64,000 bases of DNA, from the NCBI GenBank assembly GCA_023333565.1, contig JAJKFH010002311.1, positions 682,001 through 746,000 on the forward strand, read 5' to 3'. Under the pieces are notes generated by a model, which worked only from the letters and a program-made list of their open reading frames with translations, made no database searches and was not told the DNA's origin. This DNA is from Puffinus mauretanicus. Taxonomy: Eukaryota; Chordata; Aves; Procellariiformes; Procellariidae. A program made the translations under genes and the position numbers. How positions within the stretch are numbered: the first letter of the stretch is position 1; every line of letters begins with the position of its first letter. This document shows positions 44,516-59,696 of the stretch, one piece after another.

Positions 44516-46369
44516 AAGTTGTCCTGAAATTTATAGCAACCTCGCAGGGTTTTGAAAATCAAATGCTTCCTAATCGAATGTGTTTCTGCAGCACATATAT
44601 AACTCTGTGCTTCACTGGACAGTTAAGATGTCGTTTTTTAACAATACGAGAAAAAAAAAAATAGGTTTTTTGCCTCACATCTGATCAGAAAGGAAGTCCC
44701 CTCATCCACTTTGAAGACCTAAAAACATCAGAAATGTGATTTAATCTCAAGATTAAGATTTCCCCCATGTTAATTATGCATGTAAATTCTGGAAATTTAC
44801 CAGAGGTTTAACAGGTCAGAACAACCAATCCCAGATGCAGTAAATTCCCAGCATTTCTATTAAACAGCACATATATATTGCTTTTTACATGAAGTGAACA
44901 GACAGCAAAGAACGTGCCTATGTGGGGCCAGACGAACACTGCCCCTAAGTTGTTCTAAAATTCTGCAAGATTTTGCATAATTCATTAGAAAGGGAGACAA
45001 AGGAAAAAGAAGAAAATGTTTGTAATAGCTGGTTTCCCAGTCTTTTCAGTCTAACTCTGGCCTAGTTAAACCGACCTAACAATGCCATTTTTCTTCCTCT
45101 CAAAATCTGCAGTGGGGGAATCAAATGTGAAAGCAAGATCAATTCTGTTCCACGACAGTAAATGAGTTTTAGATCAGACTTGTTTCAATTTATGGAGAGA
45201 ATCCAACTATGCTGGCTTAAATGCATTCTTCCTCTAACTATGAAATTATATTACAGTACTATAGAAAGAGTAAACTATCATTATTTTAATCCAAAATTTG
45301 TTTATAATCCAGCAGGAAGGAGAAAGCCAATATGACTCGGGTCATAACTGTGCATTAAACTTTGTATTTTCATTCCTGTTAATTGCATAATTCCATTAAA
45401 CCACACTATTTATTTTAATCTAAATTATATAATGTTTTCTAAATAAAGCTATTTCCATAAAAATGATCATCATTTCATAGGAAATATCTGTTTGTTCCAT
45501 CACAGCACTGACCAAACTATACGTTAATCTTAAAAGTTTTCTCTTGTTACACATAATTGTAACGAATTTTCTTAAGCAATTTGGACAACCCGTGACCTAC
45601 GTAACAGTGGAAGATGCACACCACCAATGAAATAAGCCAACGCAACAGCTTGTAAGAGTCAGGGATCACAACTTAACCTTCTCCATAGCACCGGTGTATG
45701 ACACATAAACATACCCATACGAACAATGACATGTATTTTATTCTCAACCACTGCAAAGCCACCTGAGCAATACGTGGCAGTCCAGCTATTTTAAGTTGCT
45801 CCTTTCTCCCCAGGCTCTGTCCCCTCAATTTCGGTAGCACGCCTATAGCTAGGTCTATATTGCAGCTGATGTCACCATCATTAGGCTCTTTACAGGGCAA
45901 CCCAGTAATTGATTCAATCAGATTTGTCTTTGGAGAAAGTAAAACCTGAGTGACCGGGCATTACCAGAGCAAGGGGTTATGTTTGCATGTACTTGAGTAG
46001 TTTTGAAGATGAAATCAAAGCTCTCCACAGGCCAGGACAAAGGGTAAAAATGTCTCCTTTTCTTTCTGGCTATTGCTACACATTTTGAATTACAACCCGT
46101 TCAAGCCATAGCTGGAAACAAAGACGCTGACAATAACATCTCTTATGCTAAACTGGTAGCTACAGCAACAGAAAGATAACCCCACAAGCAGCGATTAGTT
46201 TTCCAACACGTACATCTCCGAACCAGCTTACTACGGTGTCAGCCCAGTGCTGGTGCTGATGGATTGCTTCCCTGGCAGCAGCTAGCTGTGTTAGACAGTT
46301 TGAAATTGTACTCCTAGACAACGTGCCATTGTCTTTACGCTGCGGGGGACACAAGGACTAGCTGAAGGA

Positions 46370-46760
46370 CTGACTGAAGGGGTTGAGTCTCTTCTCCCTG
46401 GAGAAGAGAAGGCTCAGGAGGATCTTGTCACAGCGTTCAAATACTTAAAGGGCAGCTACAAAGAGGACAGAGGCTCTCTCTTCACAAGGAGCCACACAGA
46501 GAAGACAAGGGGTAACAGGTACAAGTTGCACTGTGAAAGGTTTCATATTGACATAAGAAAGAGTTTTTTTTACAATGAGAACAATCATTCCCTAGAACAA
46601 CCTCCCCAGGGACATGGTGGTGTCCCCATCGCTGGAGGCTTTCAAGATGCAGTTGGACAGGGTACTAGATAGTCTCATCTAGGCTTGCCTTCCCACGAAA
46701 GGTTGGACCAGATGATCTTTCGAGGTCCCTTCCAACCTGGACTGTTCTGTGATTCTGTAA
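46370..46760 (+). mobile_element. CR1 LINE, 5'-truncated 3' end
   Basis: The sequence reads as the 3' end of a chicken repeat 1 (CR1) non-LTR retrotransposon. It has the CTTCTCCCTGGAGAAGAGAA start block, the CCCCAGGGACATGGTGGTGT segment, CATCGCTGGAGGCTTTCAAG, then GGTTGGACCAGATGATCTTT and GGTCCCTTCCAACCTGG. It ends in the typical short 3' repeat TTCTGTGATTCTGTAA. There is no poly-A tail and no reverse-transcriptase coding remains, as usual for CR1 copies, most of which are severely 5'-truncated. It lies antisense to WDR7 inside the 21-kb intron. The right end is firm; the left end is uncertain by 10-20 bases. Confidence 0.92.
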
Positions 46761-49700
46761 TTTTTACTGCTGTTCTCCATAGCAATTTATTCCAACCAGC
46801 TGCAGACCATTATCTCAGAGACAATCCCCAACATGATACTCATCATACACGTTTGAGTTGATTATGTCTCCTATGCCATAACATTTCACAAAGATGAATG
46901 CAAATGCTTATAAAACATAATATTAAAGAAATTCAAAGTTAACAAGGGATGTATATATTTAAACAAGATTTTTTTTTTCTTTTTACACTGTAAGTGCTAA
47001 GTACAGCCAGTTGCACAATGATGCAACTCGGTTGCCTATATGGAAAGAGCACATATATGATGAAAAGTTGGAAAATAACGCTGATACAGTATATGTAAAA
47101 CAAAACACTTCAAAATTTAGGGTCACACATATGCACTCACATACATGTGAGGATAGGATGTGCCATTTTGGAGTAGATGAGAGACTGCTCATCCAATCTT
47201 ATCACCATGAGCCACTGATACAGTAGCTATTAAAAAAGTTCCTGCTGTAGACAAGTAGATAGGGGAACGGCCCCAAAACCCCCAGGCTCCCACTCCCTAA
47301 GTGTCAGCAGGCTGGACTGCATTAAGGGTTATACCCTTCAACATACCCTATATTCACTGCAGTTTTCACTACTCCTTGTTATTCCATAAATGCTTAACCC
47401 TGCTTACATCTTCAAGCAATGAGTTCGCCAGGCCAGTCCCATGTGCTTGGTGCTGGAGTAGCACAGCGAGCCTGGGCGGATGAGACAGAGAAGTAAGAGG
47501 GGAGCCCCAGCAGCACCCCGAAGTGACTGTGTTCCTGTGCTCACATGGCTCTGGCAGCGGGAGCGTAGCTTGAGATCAGAGCCCTCCTGCTTGATTGCTG
47601 TTTTGACACACAGCTGGTACTTCTCTGAAGAACAAGGGCAACAAAAAGACAACTACGATTTTTACACGTTTCTTACTTAGCAAATCCCACCTTCTTCCGA
47701 ACGAATGCAAGAGCTCCCAGCAGAGACTATTAATTAAAAAAAAGGTCAAGAGAAACTCAAAAGAGTTAAGAGAAATAATTTCCAATAGTTATAATACTAA
47801 GCATTAATCAACCCATCCATTGTAAATCCAAATCCCTGCTAGTTGCCTCAAAAGCAGTATTATGCCAATTATTTTTGTATATTTTCTCCCACATTTCTCC
47901 TTCCTAAAATGAATAAGCCTAATGTCTCACAGGTGTTTTCCTGGGTTTGCGATTATTCTTATCACACATAATCTGTAAGACGGTAAAACTGATTCCTCTC
48001 CTATTCTTTTAAGGTAAGGATGCTTGGCTTGGCATCTGCAACCCTAATGAAGGAATAATGTTAATTTGTATGATGAATTAAATTAGTTTCTGAGTTTCTC
48101 TTCCTCTCACTCATTACAAAGGCAAGCACAGGCTGATTTATTGACTTGTCACAGCTTATGAAGCAGCAGTTCATAAAAAAGGTATTCTGAAGTGTTCTTT
48201 TTAAACATGCAAACTATTGATTGACAATGTTTGGGCACTGTTTTCTTAGATACAGACACTGATACAGCAAAAAGCGTATGTGGCTTTGGTTTTCCCATTT
48301 GACATATGAAGAATACATATTTTAAGTTGGTAACATTGCACGTGAATAATGTAATTGAATCCTCAAACACACTATTGTTTACTGGTTGTTTAAGGCCTCT
48401 GTAACATTTAAATTACATTTAAATACAACTTACCTGCCATGTCAAACACCATCTCTAAATGTAACATTAATTTAAGAGCAGGAATCAGCCATATAAAACA
48501 TAGCAAAATAAAACTACAATTTTCTGAGAATTTTTTCGGGGAAAGAATTCCTCTTTTCCTTTCAGCATAGCTATCCCAGCTAGAACACACATGTGGCCAA
48601 TATGGAACGATAAGATAGACTTTGTGCATGATCTGTCTTACTAAAGACTGTTATTGCTTGTTGTGCCATCAATGGCACTGAGCGCATTTCATCAGCCTCC
48701 CAACCGGCTGGCTATTTGTGCAAAATGGAAATTGTAATCAGATTCCAATAGAGAGGACCTTTCACCACCCACATCAGGAAGGAAAGAATGAATCTCAGAT
48801 AATATGCCCGATCACAACGCTCTGCGGCCAGAAAACATCTATCGCGATTATGAACCACAGCTGCAAAATATAAAAATTACCTAGCACAGCAAACAGGTAA
48901 GCATCCCTGCTTTCGGTTCTCTTTGTTACCCGTCCCTGGAGCCAGAGCTATACCTTCCTTCAGATATGCATAGTACTGGCAACATCAGTTCTATTTCTCT
49001 GATAATAAACTTCTTAATTAAACCCAAGCAAAACAGCTGTATAAACAAAAAAAGGATACTGCAAAAATTGGTATTACAGAAACTGCTTTTAGATATTCAG
49101 ATACTCCTAGGCAAGGACTGTTGATAAAGACAATCCCTTTGGGAGACAGGGAGGCGAGGCGAGCCCAGCTGACGGAGCGGGTACCATCTGCTGCTGCCTT
49201 GGGGTGGCACACTGAGCAACCCCAGCAGATCTGCTCAGCGCTGAGAAACGCTTGCCACCGGACTGTGATCTTTACATAAATGCTGTTTCTAAGGAGTGCA
49301 AACACATATACGCTCGCCAACGTGGAAATAAAAAACATTCAAATTAACCACGGCACGTCCTGCTAGCCTGGTATTACATTTACTCGGGCAGGTATTCTCC
49401 TCTTGAACTACAGCTGCTTCCTGTACATACGTTTCCCTCAGGATATTGAAACACACAGCCGTGAGCCTGAAGTCATAAGAGCTTAAATCAGGAATTAGAC
49501 ACCTCACAAATGCTGTGAGGTTTTCAGCAATGTTACATATCTCGCCCCAGCTCGAGGAGGGGCTGCGAAGAGCAATGGGAATGGCTCTGGGACTGGACCT
49601 AACCCCAAAGGGGTGATGCTGATCCCTCAGGTCCCCCGTGCAACACGAGGCACTTGGTTGTGCAAGGCGCATTTTGGAGAATTAGGGGCTGAAGTGAGAT

Positions 49701-50279
49701 GTGACTGGAGTGGAGAAGAGGTTCTGAGACGTCAGAAGAGAGCTCTTGTGTCTGGACCAAAAAGAAACAATCCCACTTTAACTGCCTCTTACCATAAACG
49801 CCATAAATCCAGATCGCCAAACGCCACCGGGGCTGTGCTCTCCGTACCTTTCCATCGGACATCCACATGATCCCTACACCTGTCCAACCACGCATTTTTA
49901 CAAGAACTGCAGAAGACTAAAATCTCCAACTTTGCTGGCATCAGCAGTGTTTTCAAAGGGTACCAGGGGATGGCATGCTCAGACCAGCAGCAAAATCATA
50001 CACATTTTGTTTTCTTAGGAAATAGCTAATGCGTATATCTCCTGTGATACTCGTCATTGTCTCAAATGTCTGTGTTACCCTCACATACTTCTACATGAAA
50101 AACTTCCGTTCCTCATCTGTAAAATGGGAATAATATTGCCCCTTTAAGTTTTAAAAAACCCCGCTCATATCCGACACATTTGTAGAGCAAGTTTTTCAGG
50201 ATATTTGGTACTACACCGAACCTTTTATCTTAAACCAGCTTTCCCCAAGACCAGCTGGCTCCTGCAAACGCTCAGCTGC

Positions 50280-50560
50280 TGGCAAAGCGGACCCGAGTCC
50301 TGCCAAGGGAAGAATGCGGGAGACGGGGATTAACCCGTGGAGCTCGGCACGGGACCCGCGGGGCAGTCAGACCCCCAGCAGCAAGGCAGCAAGCGCTTCG
50401 TGCTCCAGATATCATGGGACACGCAAGTGCCTCCCCTCCCAGCGCGCTCTCCCGTGCGCAAAGCCCGCTTCGCTGCAGGGCGCCGGCTCGCCCCGGGGAC
50501 GGGCCCCCTCCGCACGCTTAATGGGGTGAGCGTGGGGATTACCATGAAACTGCAGCCTGC
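50280..50560. other. CpG-rich intronic block
   Basis: GC-rich sequence with frequent CpG lies in the 21-kb intron. It is open in several frames on both strands with no recognisable protein. Confidence 0.55.
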
Positions 50561-53500
50561 GACAGGGTGCGACGCATGGAGGAGTAGTGCTGAAGGCTGA
50601 GCTTTAGCTGCTTGAATTTACGACCTCGGCGTTCGTTAAACAAGCCTGTGTCCCCTCTCCGCCCGCACACAGCAGCGCACACCCCGGGTGCTGGCATTGC
50701 TCATGTGGGCAGAGCGGCTCCCACGGCCCCGCAGGCTCAGCTCTCCCTCAGGCACCTTCCCAAGCCTCCTTCGTTGGGTTTAGCCTCTCCCCGCGCCCGC
50801 TAACGACGCTTTGCTCCGTCTGCTCGCGTGCACCAGCACGCTGGGTCCCGCAGAACTGCCGCCCCACGAGCAGCCTGGAAAAAACAGGCTGCTTTGGTTT
50901 CTTCCACCAAAGACAAAAATGTGTTCTCTGGTGGAAGTGCCCGCATTTTGTCCAGTATTTCATACGAGAGCCTGTGCTCGAACATTTGGAAACAGAAAGC
51001 AGATAAAGGTCCATGGACACAAATGTGGTTACCGCCAGCCGTCACCAAGACCCTTCTCGGCAGGTCTGACACCCTCCTGGGGAACGACCCGGGGCTCGTC
51101 TGAGCAGCCCGCAGGACTCTGGAAAGCTGAAGTTGCAGGAAAAAATACAGCATCTTGAATTTTTATTACTCCCAAATGGGTTATCAGTCACAAAGCCAAG
51201 CCTTCACTTATGGAGGTGTACGGACCAGTGGAAAACATAACTGACGGGGACTTGTGTGGTGCTGAGCCTTCCTCATAGTCCAAACACAAAGAAGAGAGAT
51301 TTTAGTTTGCTGAGATACAACCCATCACAATAGCCAGGATGTCAAATATGCAAAAAGAAAATCTTTGATTAAAACTATATAATTCAAATCACTCACCGTC
51401 TATAGGATTTGGGGAAAAAGGTGAATTTAATTTTTCAGATTTGATTTTGTTGCTAAAGCTAAAAAACAGATTTAAATTAGGGCATAATATCTGCCACAAA
51501 GATTGACCGTTTTCTGCCATACAGATTGACTATTTTTTCTAAATATTATCTCTAAGGCTAAGATATAGATTTTCATAAACCACCATTTTTCCATTTTTTT
51601 TCCCCCCCCTTCAGGGACAAAATTCTGCTCAAGACACTGATCTAACCACACCAACTCAGAGACAAAAAGCACACTTTAGACTTAGTACACTGAATTTCAC
51701 AGCACACTGACTGAAACGTACAGATCCAAATAAGGAGAATAATGTCACGAACCACAGGATCCATGCAAATCTGACTAGCTTTCTGCATAAAAATACAGCC
51801 AACAAAATGGCACGCACTGCTAACAGGCTCATTGTGAACAATAAAATCAGTTATTTGCTTTAATCACACTGTTGTGTTTTTGTTTAAATTAAGTTACTGA
51901 GCCAGTTTGCCTAATTTGCTCTGAAAGGCTGCTGTTCAGGTGCTCAACTGATTTATTGCTTCTGTAAGCGATGATCCCGAGCGCCCGCTCGTCTGTATTA
52001 ATTGCTGCTGCTAGCTCAGCCTATCGGCTCTGCAGTAGGTGCATACAATTAGCAGGGAGCGACCTCCTCCTCACAGGGGTTGTCTCCTCCTTGCCTGGAG
52101 TGGTGATTCAAATATTTTCATAACACAGAACTAATGGATCAAAAGACATCAGAAAAGGTTACAAGGTAGTTGATGGAGTAAAAAAAAATCCTGTGTTTAC
52201 CAAGAGTCTCAAGATTACCCCACGTTAAATTCTATTTTCAGATTAAATACATTTGGGATACTATACAAAAATCTGTAATGCTGGAAATCCCAATTTAACA
52301 AAACACGTGAAATACCTGACTTCACACCCCAAGTAATTTTGTGCTCGCTTACTTTTTTTGTGTGCCTACGTATGTGTAAAAATAGATTGCAAAGCCACAG
52401 TGCATCTTGAAAGGTAAACTTCTCTCTAACATACACAGACACAACTCCAGTAGCAATGGGAATATTGTGAAAAATAAATATATCATTTAGAAAAGGCATT
52501 CATAGGCTGCAGTGATGAGACTTTTAGAAGATACTACTGAGTGGTAAGGCCTGAATATCAGGCACTAAATAACACAAAAAAGCAAAAAATCCACAATTGG
52601 GGAAAATAACAAGATGTGCAATATCTCAGCCACTGCATACAGCAACAGTCCTGCACCTGAACTAGAGACCCGACCTGTGATCCTCATCGCACATTGCTTG
52701 TCCTCTCCCACCCTCCTCCACTTCCAGCCCCGCTCCCGCACTGCCCAGCTCACCCCCACCGGGTTTGCCAGCAGTGCCCTCGTCCTCAGGTTTGACAGAT
52801 TTCCCTGGGAGAGGACAGAAAAGGACAAGGTGGACACACACCTAATGCAAAAGCTACTTCCTTAACGGCAAATCCCTGCTTCAAACATGGATGTGCTAAA
52901 TTTCCAATGTTATTGAAATTGTATTTCCTTTGAAAAAATAAATATTTTCTTCATCCTAACCTAATGACTTAATTGTTTTGGCTGAGGGTTTCCAGAGACA
53001 TGGCTGAACAGTCTAAAGGTAGCTGCTCAAAGGTGTAACATTTTGCAAACATGGCTCTGTAATGGAAAAAGTGTCTTAACTCCAGGCAGTACAACCCTCC
53101 CCAATTATGCAGACACGTATATTTCTATTTCTGTTGAGAAATTTCACTTGCTTCCCCTCCTGCCCAACAGGCAAGAAGGTCAGCTGCTATGAATTTGGGA
53201 CACCATAATCAAAAATGAAAAATGGTATCATGAGCCTGCGCTAGGAACCTAACCGCTGGCTAGCTTATTTAATCCAGAAACCAGCAGAACTGGAGTGACT
53301 GCCATGGATTATGCAACGTGGTAACCCTACAATTCGCTTTGGAAGGAGGTATGTACATGTAGCCTGCAAGAACAATATAAATAACTCAATGCCATGAACA
53401 TGCTGTCGCATATGACACTGATGACACTGACTGAGTTAAAGGGCAAAACACTTATCATTAATAACTACATCGATGGCACATGCTTTGAAAAATACACAGC

Positions 53501-56500
53501 ATTAACAACAGAATCAAGAATTTTCATATTCAGGACAGAACAGACATTCAGATTTATCAGCCCATTAACTTTATAAACACAGCATTAGCTGCAGTTTAAG
53601 TGTGATGTGGTGCATCTGTAATGAGAAATTCTTTGGGTGGCATTTTATAATTAAATATCTCATGAACTATTTGTAACGTCAACAGAGATTAATGCAGAAT
53701 GTCAGGCAAGGTCACTGCGTGGATTTCTAGAGAATTCCACCCTCTCAAAAAGGGTCACAATTATTATTTTCTTAAATACAGTAAATCACAACATGCACAG
53801 TATATACAGCAAAAATTCTGCATGCATTAACACTGTAAATGAAGAAGTAATTCATTTTGATAACTTATTTTGAAATAGAAAATATTGTGGCTTTAAGCTC
53901 CATGCAATTTCTCTCATTACTCTGGATGACTCACAGCATATAGTTTCAGTATACGATAACAAAATATGATCATTAAAAAGGTATCACACCTTAGACTGAA
54001 GGGGAGGAAAGGACTCATCAGAAATGGTTTCTGGAAACGCTGTCACACAGGTGGCCAGCAGAAAGCTGCAGCAGCTCCCAGTTCCCCCCCACCCTAGCAT
54101 CGCCGGTAGTGAGCGGGGGGAACGAAGCTGTGCTCGTTCCAGGAGTGGTTACAGGGCAGCCACCCAGCACCAGGCCTCAGTGAGCATGCACTGCATGCTG
54201 CAGCACCAGCAAGTCAAATATACAACTTGAAATTGAGGAAAACCCGTAATTTCTTTATCTAGGTGTTGCTGGCTCACACTATCACTTACGTCCTACAGCC
54301 AGCTTTCACAAGACCAGACTACACCTTATCAACTCTTCATCGGTTCTGAAGGGCCAAAAATATTTTCTGTGTCACTGGAAGACAAATAAATAACTGTATG
54401 CATTTTACTATGGTGTCTGAAAGTTATAATAGGACACGTATCAAAGAGAAAAAACATAAGTCTGATCGCGTACTAGGAATTTTGCTTTTGCTTGTTCGAG
54501 GAACTGAGTTTCTGAACACCTGTTCAGTTTTCAAAGTAATTCCTTCTGCAGTATTACATACGTGGAGCAAAGATGAGAATGGCCTTCCAAGAAGTACAAC
54601 CCCATAAGGAAAAAACCATCCTGAGAACAGCATTTCCTGGCAAGCGATATTTCCATTTCCAGCGAGTCTTTGCCTATCCTGTCCCCCTTCGGGAGCACCT
54701 TGCTGTGGTACAAGCCCTGCACAGCTGTGCTGGGGACCAGGCTCACACGAGACCAGAGCAGACCTCCAACAGCACATATTGGTCTGGGGCATCACGCTGA
54801 TGCCCTTCTACTTCACGGCTGTCCAAAAAACCCGCTCTGGGTGAGATGTGGCACAGATGGGTATGGTAGAAATGCCTCAAAACAAAGCTGTTCCCAATAC
54901 CATACCTGCTGTCGGAGGTACTGGCATGTCAGGACTTGGACATGGCCAAGATTATGAGCTAATTCATCTGAGAGGAAGAGGAGTTCGTCTTGCAGAAATT
55001 TCCAAAGACTTCCCCAATTTTCCCCACCTGAAAGAGTATAGCTTAAGAATACTTCAGGCCTACCAAATACAAATTCAAAGGATTCTAAAACCCTTACGCA
55101 AATCATTATCCCCAAAGTTCATTAGTGTTCTCTGCTTCCTCACTCCCCTCCCTCAGGTAATTAACTCCTGCCACTGAGGAAAGCCTGAACTTCCCCCTCA
55201 GGCTTCCCAAGCTCCTCCACACATGCAAATGTGCCCAGATCTGAAGAAATGAACACTGTTGTTACGACCAAGTTTTCCAATTCAACTTCCTCTACTTGAG
55301 CAAAATATGTGAAAAATAGTAACCTCTCGCCTCTGTGCAAATACGACATTGTCCTCAGGGCCGGTCACACCACCAAGACAGCAGCACTGACTTTCAGCAG
55401 ATTCTTATAGTAAGGGCTCTACATAAAATGTGATGAAGATGATCAAGTTTACTGCTAATGCCATCATCAACCAAAAGTATAACCCAGTTATCTCCTCTTT
55501 TCTTCCCTCCAACTAGTCTTTATTTCTGATCTTCCTCTGGCTATTCATCCGTTTCAAATATTACTTTATGGCCTTGATCTAAGTTTTCAGCATTTAACAT
55601 GTCAAGCTTCACCTACATTAAAGACTGAATTTCAACTTATCAGTCAGCAAGACAGTTGCGCAGTGTTTCTGAGATTATGATTAATAGGCATTCAAAGCAG
55701 AAGTTTATAACTCTGCTAAGCCTAATGTAACAAAAGATAGATAAACAAAGACACTGGAGGAAAGAACCTGTGAGAATAAAAGATGGGTCCAAGTGTCTCA
55801 GCCATGCTTCTGACAAAGTGACACCACCAGCTCCAGGCTCACATCAGACCCGTACAAACTGTGAGAATGGCAAAGACAAGGCACTGTTGATTGAAATGAT
55901 CTGACTTCTTTTCCATGGAAGATTACACAACGTTAGGCTCGATAGCCTTTTGGAAGTGAAGCGTAAATGAAGCTGACTTCATTTGGGGAGTGTGCCACTG
56001 TAAGACTGGAGAAGACAAAGCTGATCTCTGCTTCACCAACAACTTCCAAACAATGTAGAGAGCACTCTGCACTGCTTAGAGTCTAATAAAGATGTCAGCA
56101 TCCTCTTATTTTAGGAAACTCTAAAAGACAACAAAGCTTATTTTGACCCTGTGCCCAAATATGAGTCTGGAAGGATAACAAGTCTGACATCCTCACACTA
56201 CAACAGAAAAGCAGGAAAAAACCTCTTTTGTCCACCTGAGGACAGACAATCCCTTGTGCTGGCTGATCCAGAGACATGGGAAAGTCTTCTCCATCCTTTC
56301 ATTTCCTGATACCGTTTGGGCAATAATGCAGAACATGCAAGAAAACAAATAAAGACCCCCAAATTCCCCCAATAACCCAGTTTAAAAAAAAAATCAAAAA
56401 TACAAGTATTTAAAGCACGGTTCTGTATACGTGCAAGAAACTGTAAAAGAAGAGGAAGGAGAGAACTGCCAGACTTTTTATTTCAGTTTGCAAAGGGCTG

Positions 56501-58321
56501 ACCGAATAGCCCTTTGTAAATTGAAAGCAGTGCATCTACAAATGAGTTGTATGAAGTTGAAAAAAATGACAGACATTTCCCTAGGTTTCTCAGAAATATG
56601 AGCTGGTTTGTGAAGTGCTGCACAGCCAACCCTACATATCCACACTGTCACAACCAGGACTGCACAGGTTTCAGATGCGAGGACTGTGCTGTGCTTGTGC
56701 TCCCTCCACCAGCCTTTCCTTTTGCCTTTCAAAAACCAGTGGAAGACACACCACTCTTCATGGAAGATGAATTTCAACCATCTTCTGCATGGAAGATAGA
56801 GGTTGTGCCTACACCAGTGACTTCAGCAGTTCTCTACGGTGTTCTTGAGCTTCTAAATGTGATCTTCCACAATTTAGTTGAAATGGCTGCTAGCTCAGTG
56901 CTGTTGCCTGCCAGCTAACACCCTCCCGCACAACTCCTGGGCACGGCTCAGGCTGCGTGGGCAATGGACCATTCCCCGCGGGCAGGCTGCACACCACCAC
57001 CTTTTCTGGAGGCTAAGGGAATTTATCAGCATGGGTGCAAACTATCCCATGCCAACAGGCCTCAACAGAAGGGAATGGTCTACAATATGTTTAATCTGTT
57101 ATACAGTAATAAAGCTATGTTTACCTATTATTGTTATGGTATTACATTACCATGTAACTAAAAAGGCAGCACTTTCCCTGTACTTCATTAAAACAAAACC
57201 ATAAAACTTAACATCATTATGAAACTCATTATCTGCACATTTTTGTAGGAAAATGAGTTGGAGTAAAAAAATGACCAGAAAAAAACAGAATGAGTTTTGC
57301 ACCTTTTCTGACCAGAAGTCTTTGTAGGCTGATACAGAGACTGGGAGAGAGACTACTCTCCAATACACGAAAGCAGAACATAGGAAATTAAACCATTCTT
57401 GTGCTAAATGGACAGAATACCACTCTGAGACAATCAGCGCTCCTCCGAATCATTTTTGGGTTTGATGCACTTTGGAAGGGAGCGTGCAGCTCATGCAACC
57501 AGGGCTCCAGACGGAAGGACAGTCCCCCTCTTTTATCATTACTACCAGTCCTCGCCAGTAATAGCTTTGAGCTGGGACAATACGCTGGTTTTCAATTATT
57601 TGGTTTTTTTCACTCTTCCTTCAGAGGCACTTGGGCATCAGGTGAAGACTGAACTAGTGCCAAGAGGAGAAATCCACTGCTGTGGAATTATTTTATCACT
57701 AACCAGAGAGTGGATGTTTTTTCAGGCAATACTGGCAATGAGTCTGTAGTGCTTCAGAGAGATCTTACAGAGATGACAAAGGGGACTTTTGCCAGACTCC
57801 ACATAAAACAAACAAATACCAGCATGCTCAGGAATCCGGCCAAAATAATTGTATGAACCCAGGGCGCTGTAGTTGCATTTGCTTCTACTAGATTTTGCAA
57901 TATTAACATCAGTAGTCAATGCGTGGATATATCACCATCTTAGATAAGATCACATTTACTGCTCATACTGCGGATAATTACATCAACACTGCAGTACTGA
58001 TTTTGACCAGAAAATAAGGACCAGAATGTTACACTTTATATAGCACACCCTGAATTCCACCTTTTTCTATTAAATGTATCTGTCTTTGATTTTTGCATCA
58101 GATATCTTGCATGCTTCCCTGTGCCCTCATCTCTTCTCATCGCCAAGTACATTTTTCTATAGCCTACTGATCCACATCCCAAAACGTGTATGTGTGAAGT
58201 AAGCAACCTTGCCAGTGCTCAGTTATAAGGGGAACGACTCCAACAAGGGCAAGACCTTCCAAGTGCTGAAAATGAAGATTAGTCAATGGAAGAGGCAGGA
58301 CTAGCACTGACGGTCCTCTCC

Positions 58322-58333
58322 CTCTCTCTCTCT
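58322..58333. repeat. (CT)6 microsatellite
   Basis: Six CT units, preceded by imperfect CCTCTCC sequence. Confidence 0.85.
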
Positions 58334-58740
58334 ACTAGCCCGAGGAATGTTTTCAGGATTTAAAAAAAAAAAAGAACGAATTACATAAATGCAGTCTTAA
58401 ATGCAAGCATTTGGGTTTAATGGAGGAGAATAAAGGATGTCAGAATTTCAGCAGAAGTGCTGGCTGAGGCCAGAAAGCGCCTGACTGGTTCTCCCCCGCG
58501 GTCAGTGCCTCCCTCCCAGCAGCATCACTGCAAACTCCACACCCAGTCACCAGCTCCACCGCTCTGTTCCACTCTATCAGCACTGACTTCTTGGCAACCT
58601 CTTATTGTGGTGTTGCTTATTGTATGTTCAAAATTTCTGATCTTTATCTTTTCCAGTGAAAGGATATTTTAAATGAACTGGTTTGTACTGAAATGTAAAT
58701 AACACCTGCCCAGAGCAAGGGAAAATAGTATCCTGGGTTA

Positions 58741-59111
<371 letters not shown>

Positions 59112-59157
59112 CAGGGTTTTCAGCTGCTGGAGATGATTCCATTTTACTTCTCAAAAC
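59112..59157 (-). CDS. WDR7: WDR7 small internal exon (linker), probable
   Basis: This 46-nt exon is predicted from splice signals. Read on the minus strand it has an acceptor ending in TTGTAG and a donor GTAAGG. It encodes VLRSKMESSPAAENP plus the first base of a glycine codon. That base joins the GT at the start of the next exon (58967) to give GGT, producing [12 protein letters not shown] in frame. An in-frame TAG lies directly upstream of the first codon, so the exon cannot extend further 5' in this frame. In human WDR7 the position just before the conserved CLS..PQMKK segment is a variable linker, and the two annotated protein isoforms differ there by 33 residues, so low conservation is expected. 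The phases are 0 in and 1 out. The intron to the next exon is only 144 nt. I do not recognise the peptide itself, so the start could differ. Confidence 0.6.
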
Positions 59158-59678
59158 CTACAACGCACAATAAAAGTCTAAATACCACCTATTGCAATAG
59201 CTGTCTTGAATGACACCCACCCTTCAAAAACTGTCAAGATCTCATAGAAAAAGAGAGCCACCAGAAAACTGTCTAATTTCATAGTTTTATTTGTTCAGCT
59301 GATAAAAGGTCTGTGGAATTCTGTGTTTGTCTAGTTTTTGTGAAAGGCAATTTTTGGTTTGCTTCTTGTTAATTTTACATTTGCGTAACAAGTTGTGATT
59401 TTTTTTTTTTTAAAAAGAAGATGGATTTTTTTAGGAGAACTTATTTGTATTATATAAAAGCATCTTTTTGTTTTAGGATCCATCATCACATTCAGATTCT
59501 TACTAAATTTCAGCTAACAGTATACGCCATTAAACCAAACAAGTATTTTTGTACACTAAAATGTTACGTATGGTATTTTAACATGTGTTCTTAAAAACAG
59601 TGAATTTTAAATAAAACTGAAATTTACATCATTAGTCTACTATAGCCCAGGAATTTTTAATTTCACTAAGCAGATGAA

Positions 59679-59696
59679 TTTTTTTTTTTTTTTTTT
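59679..59696. repeat. Poly-T tract (T18)
   Basis: A run of 18 thymines in the right-hand WDR7 intron. Confidence 0.95.

Noticed and set aside
56547..56918. 123-codon plus-strand frame with several Cys and His residues
   Set aside because: The Cys/His spacing looked briefly like a zinc-binding motif but fits no known pattern. It is antisense to a WDR7 intron and I recognise no homolog.
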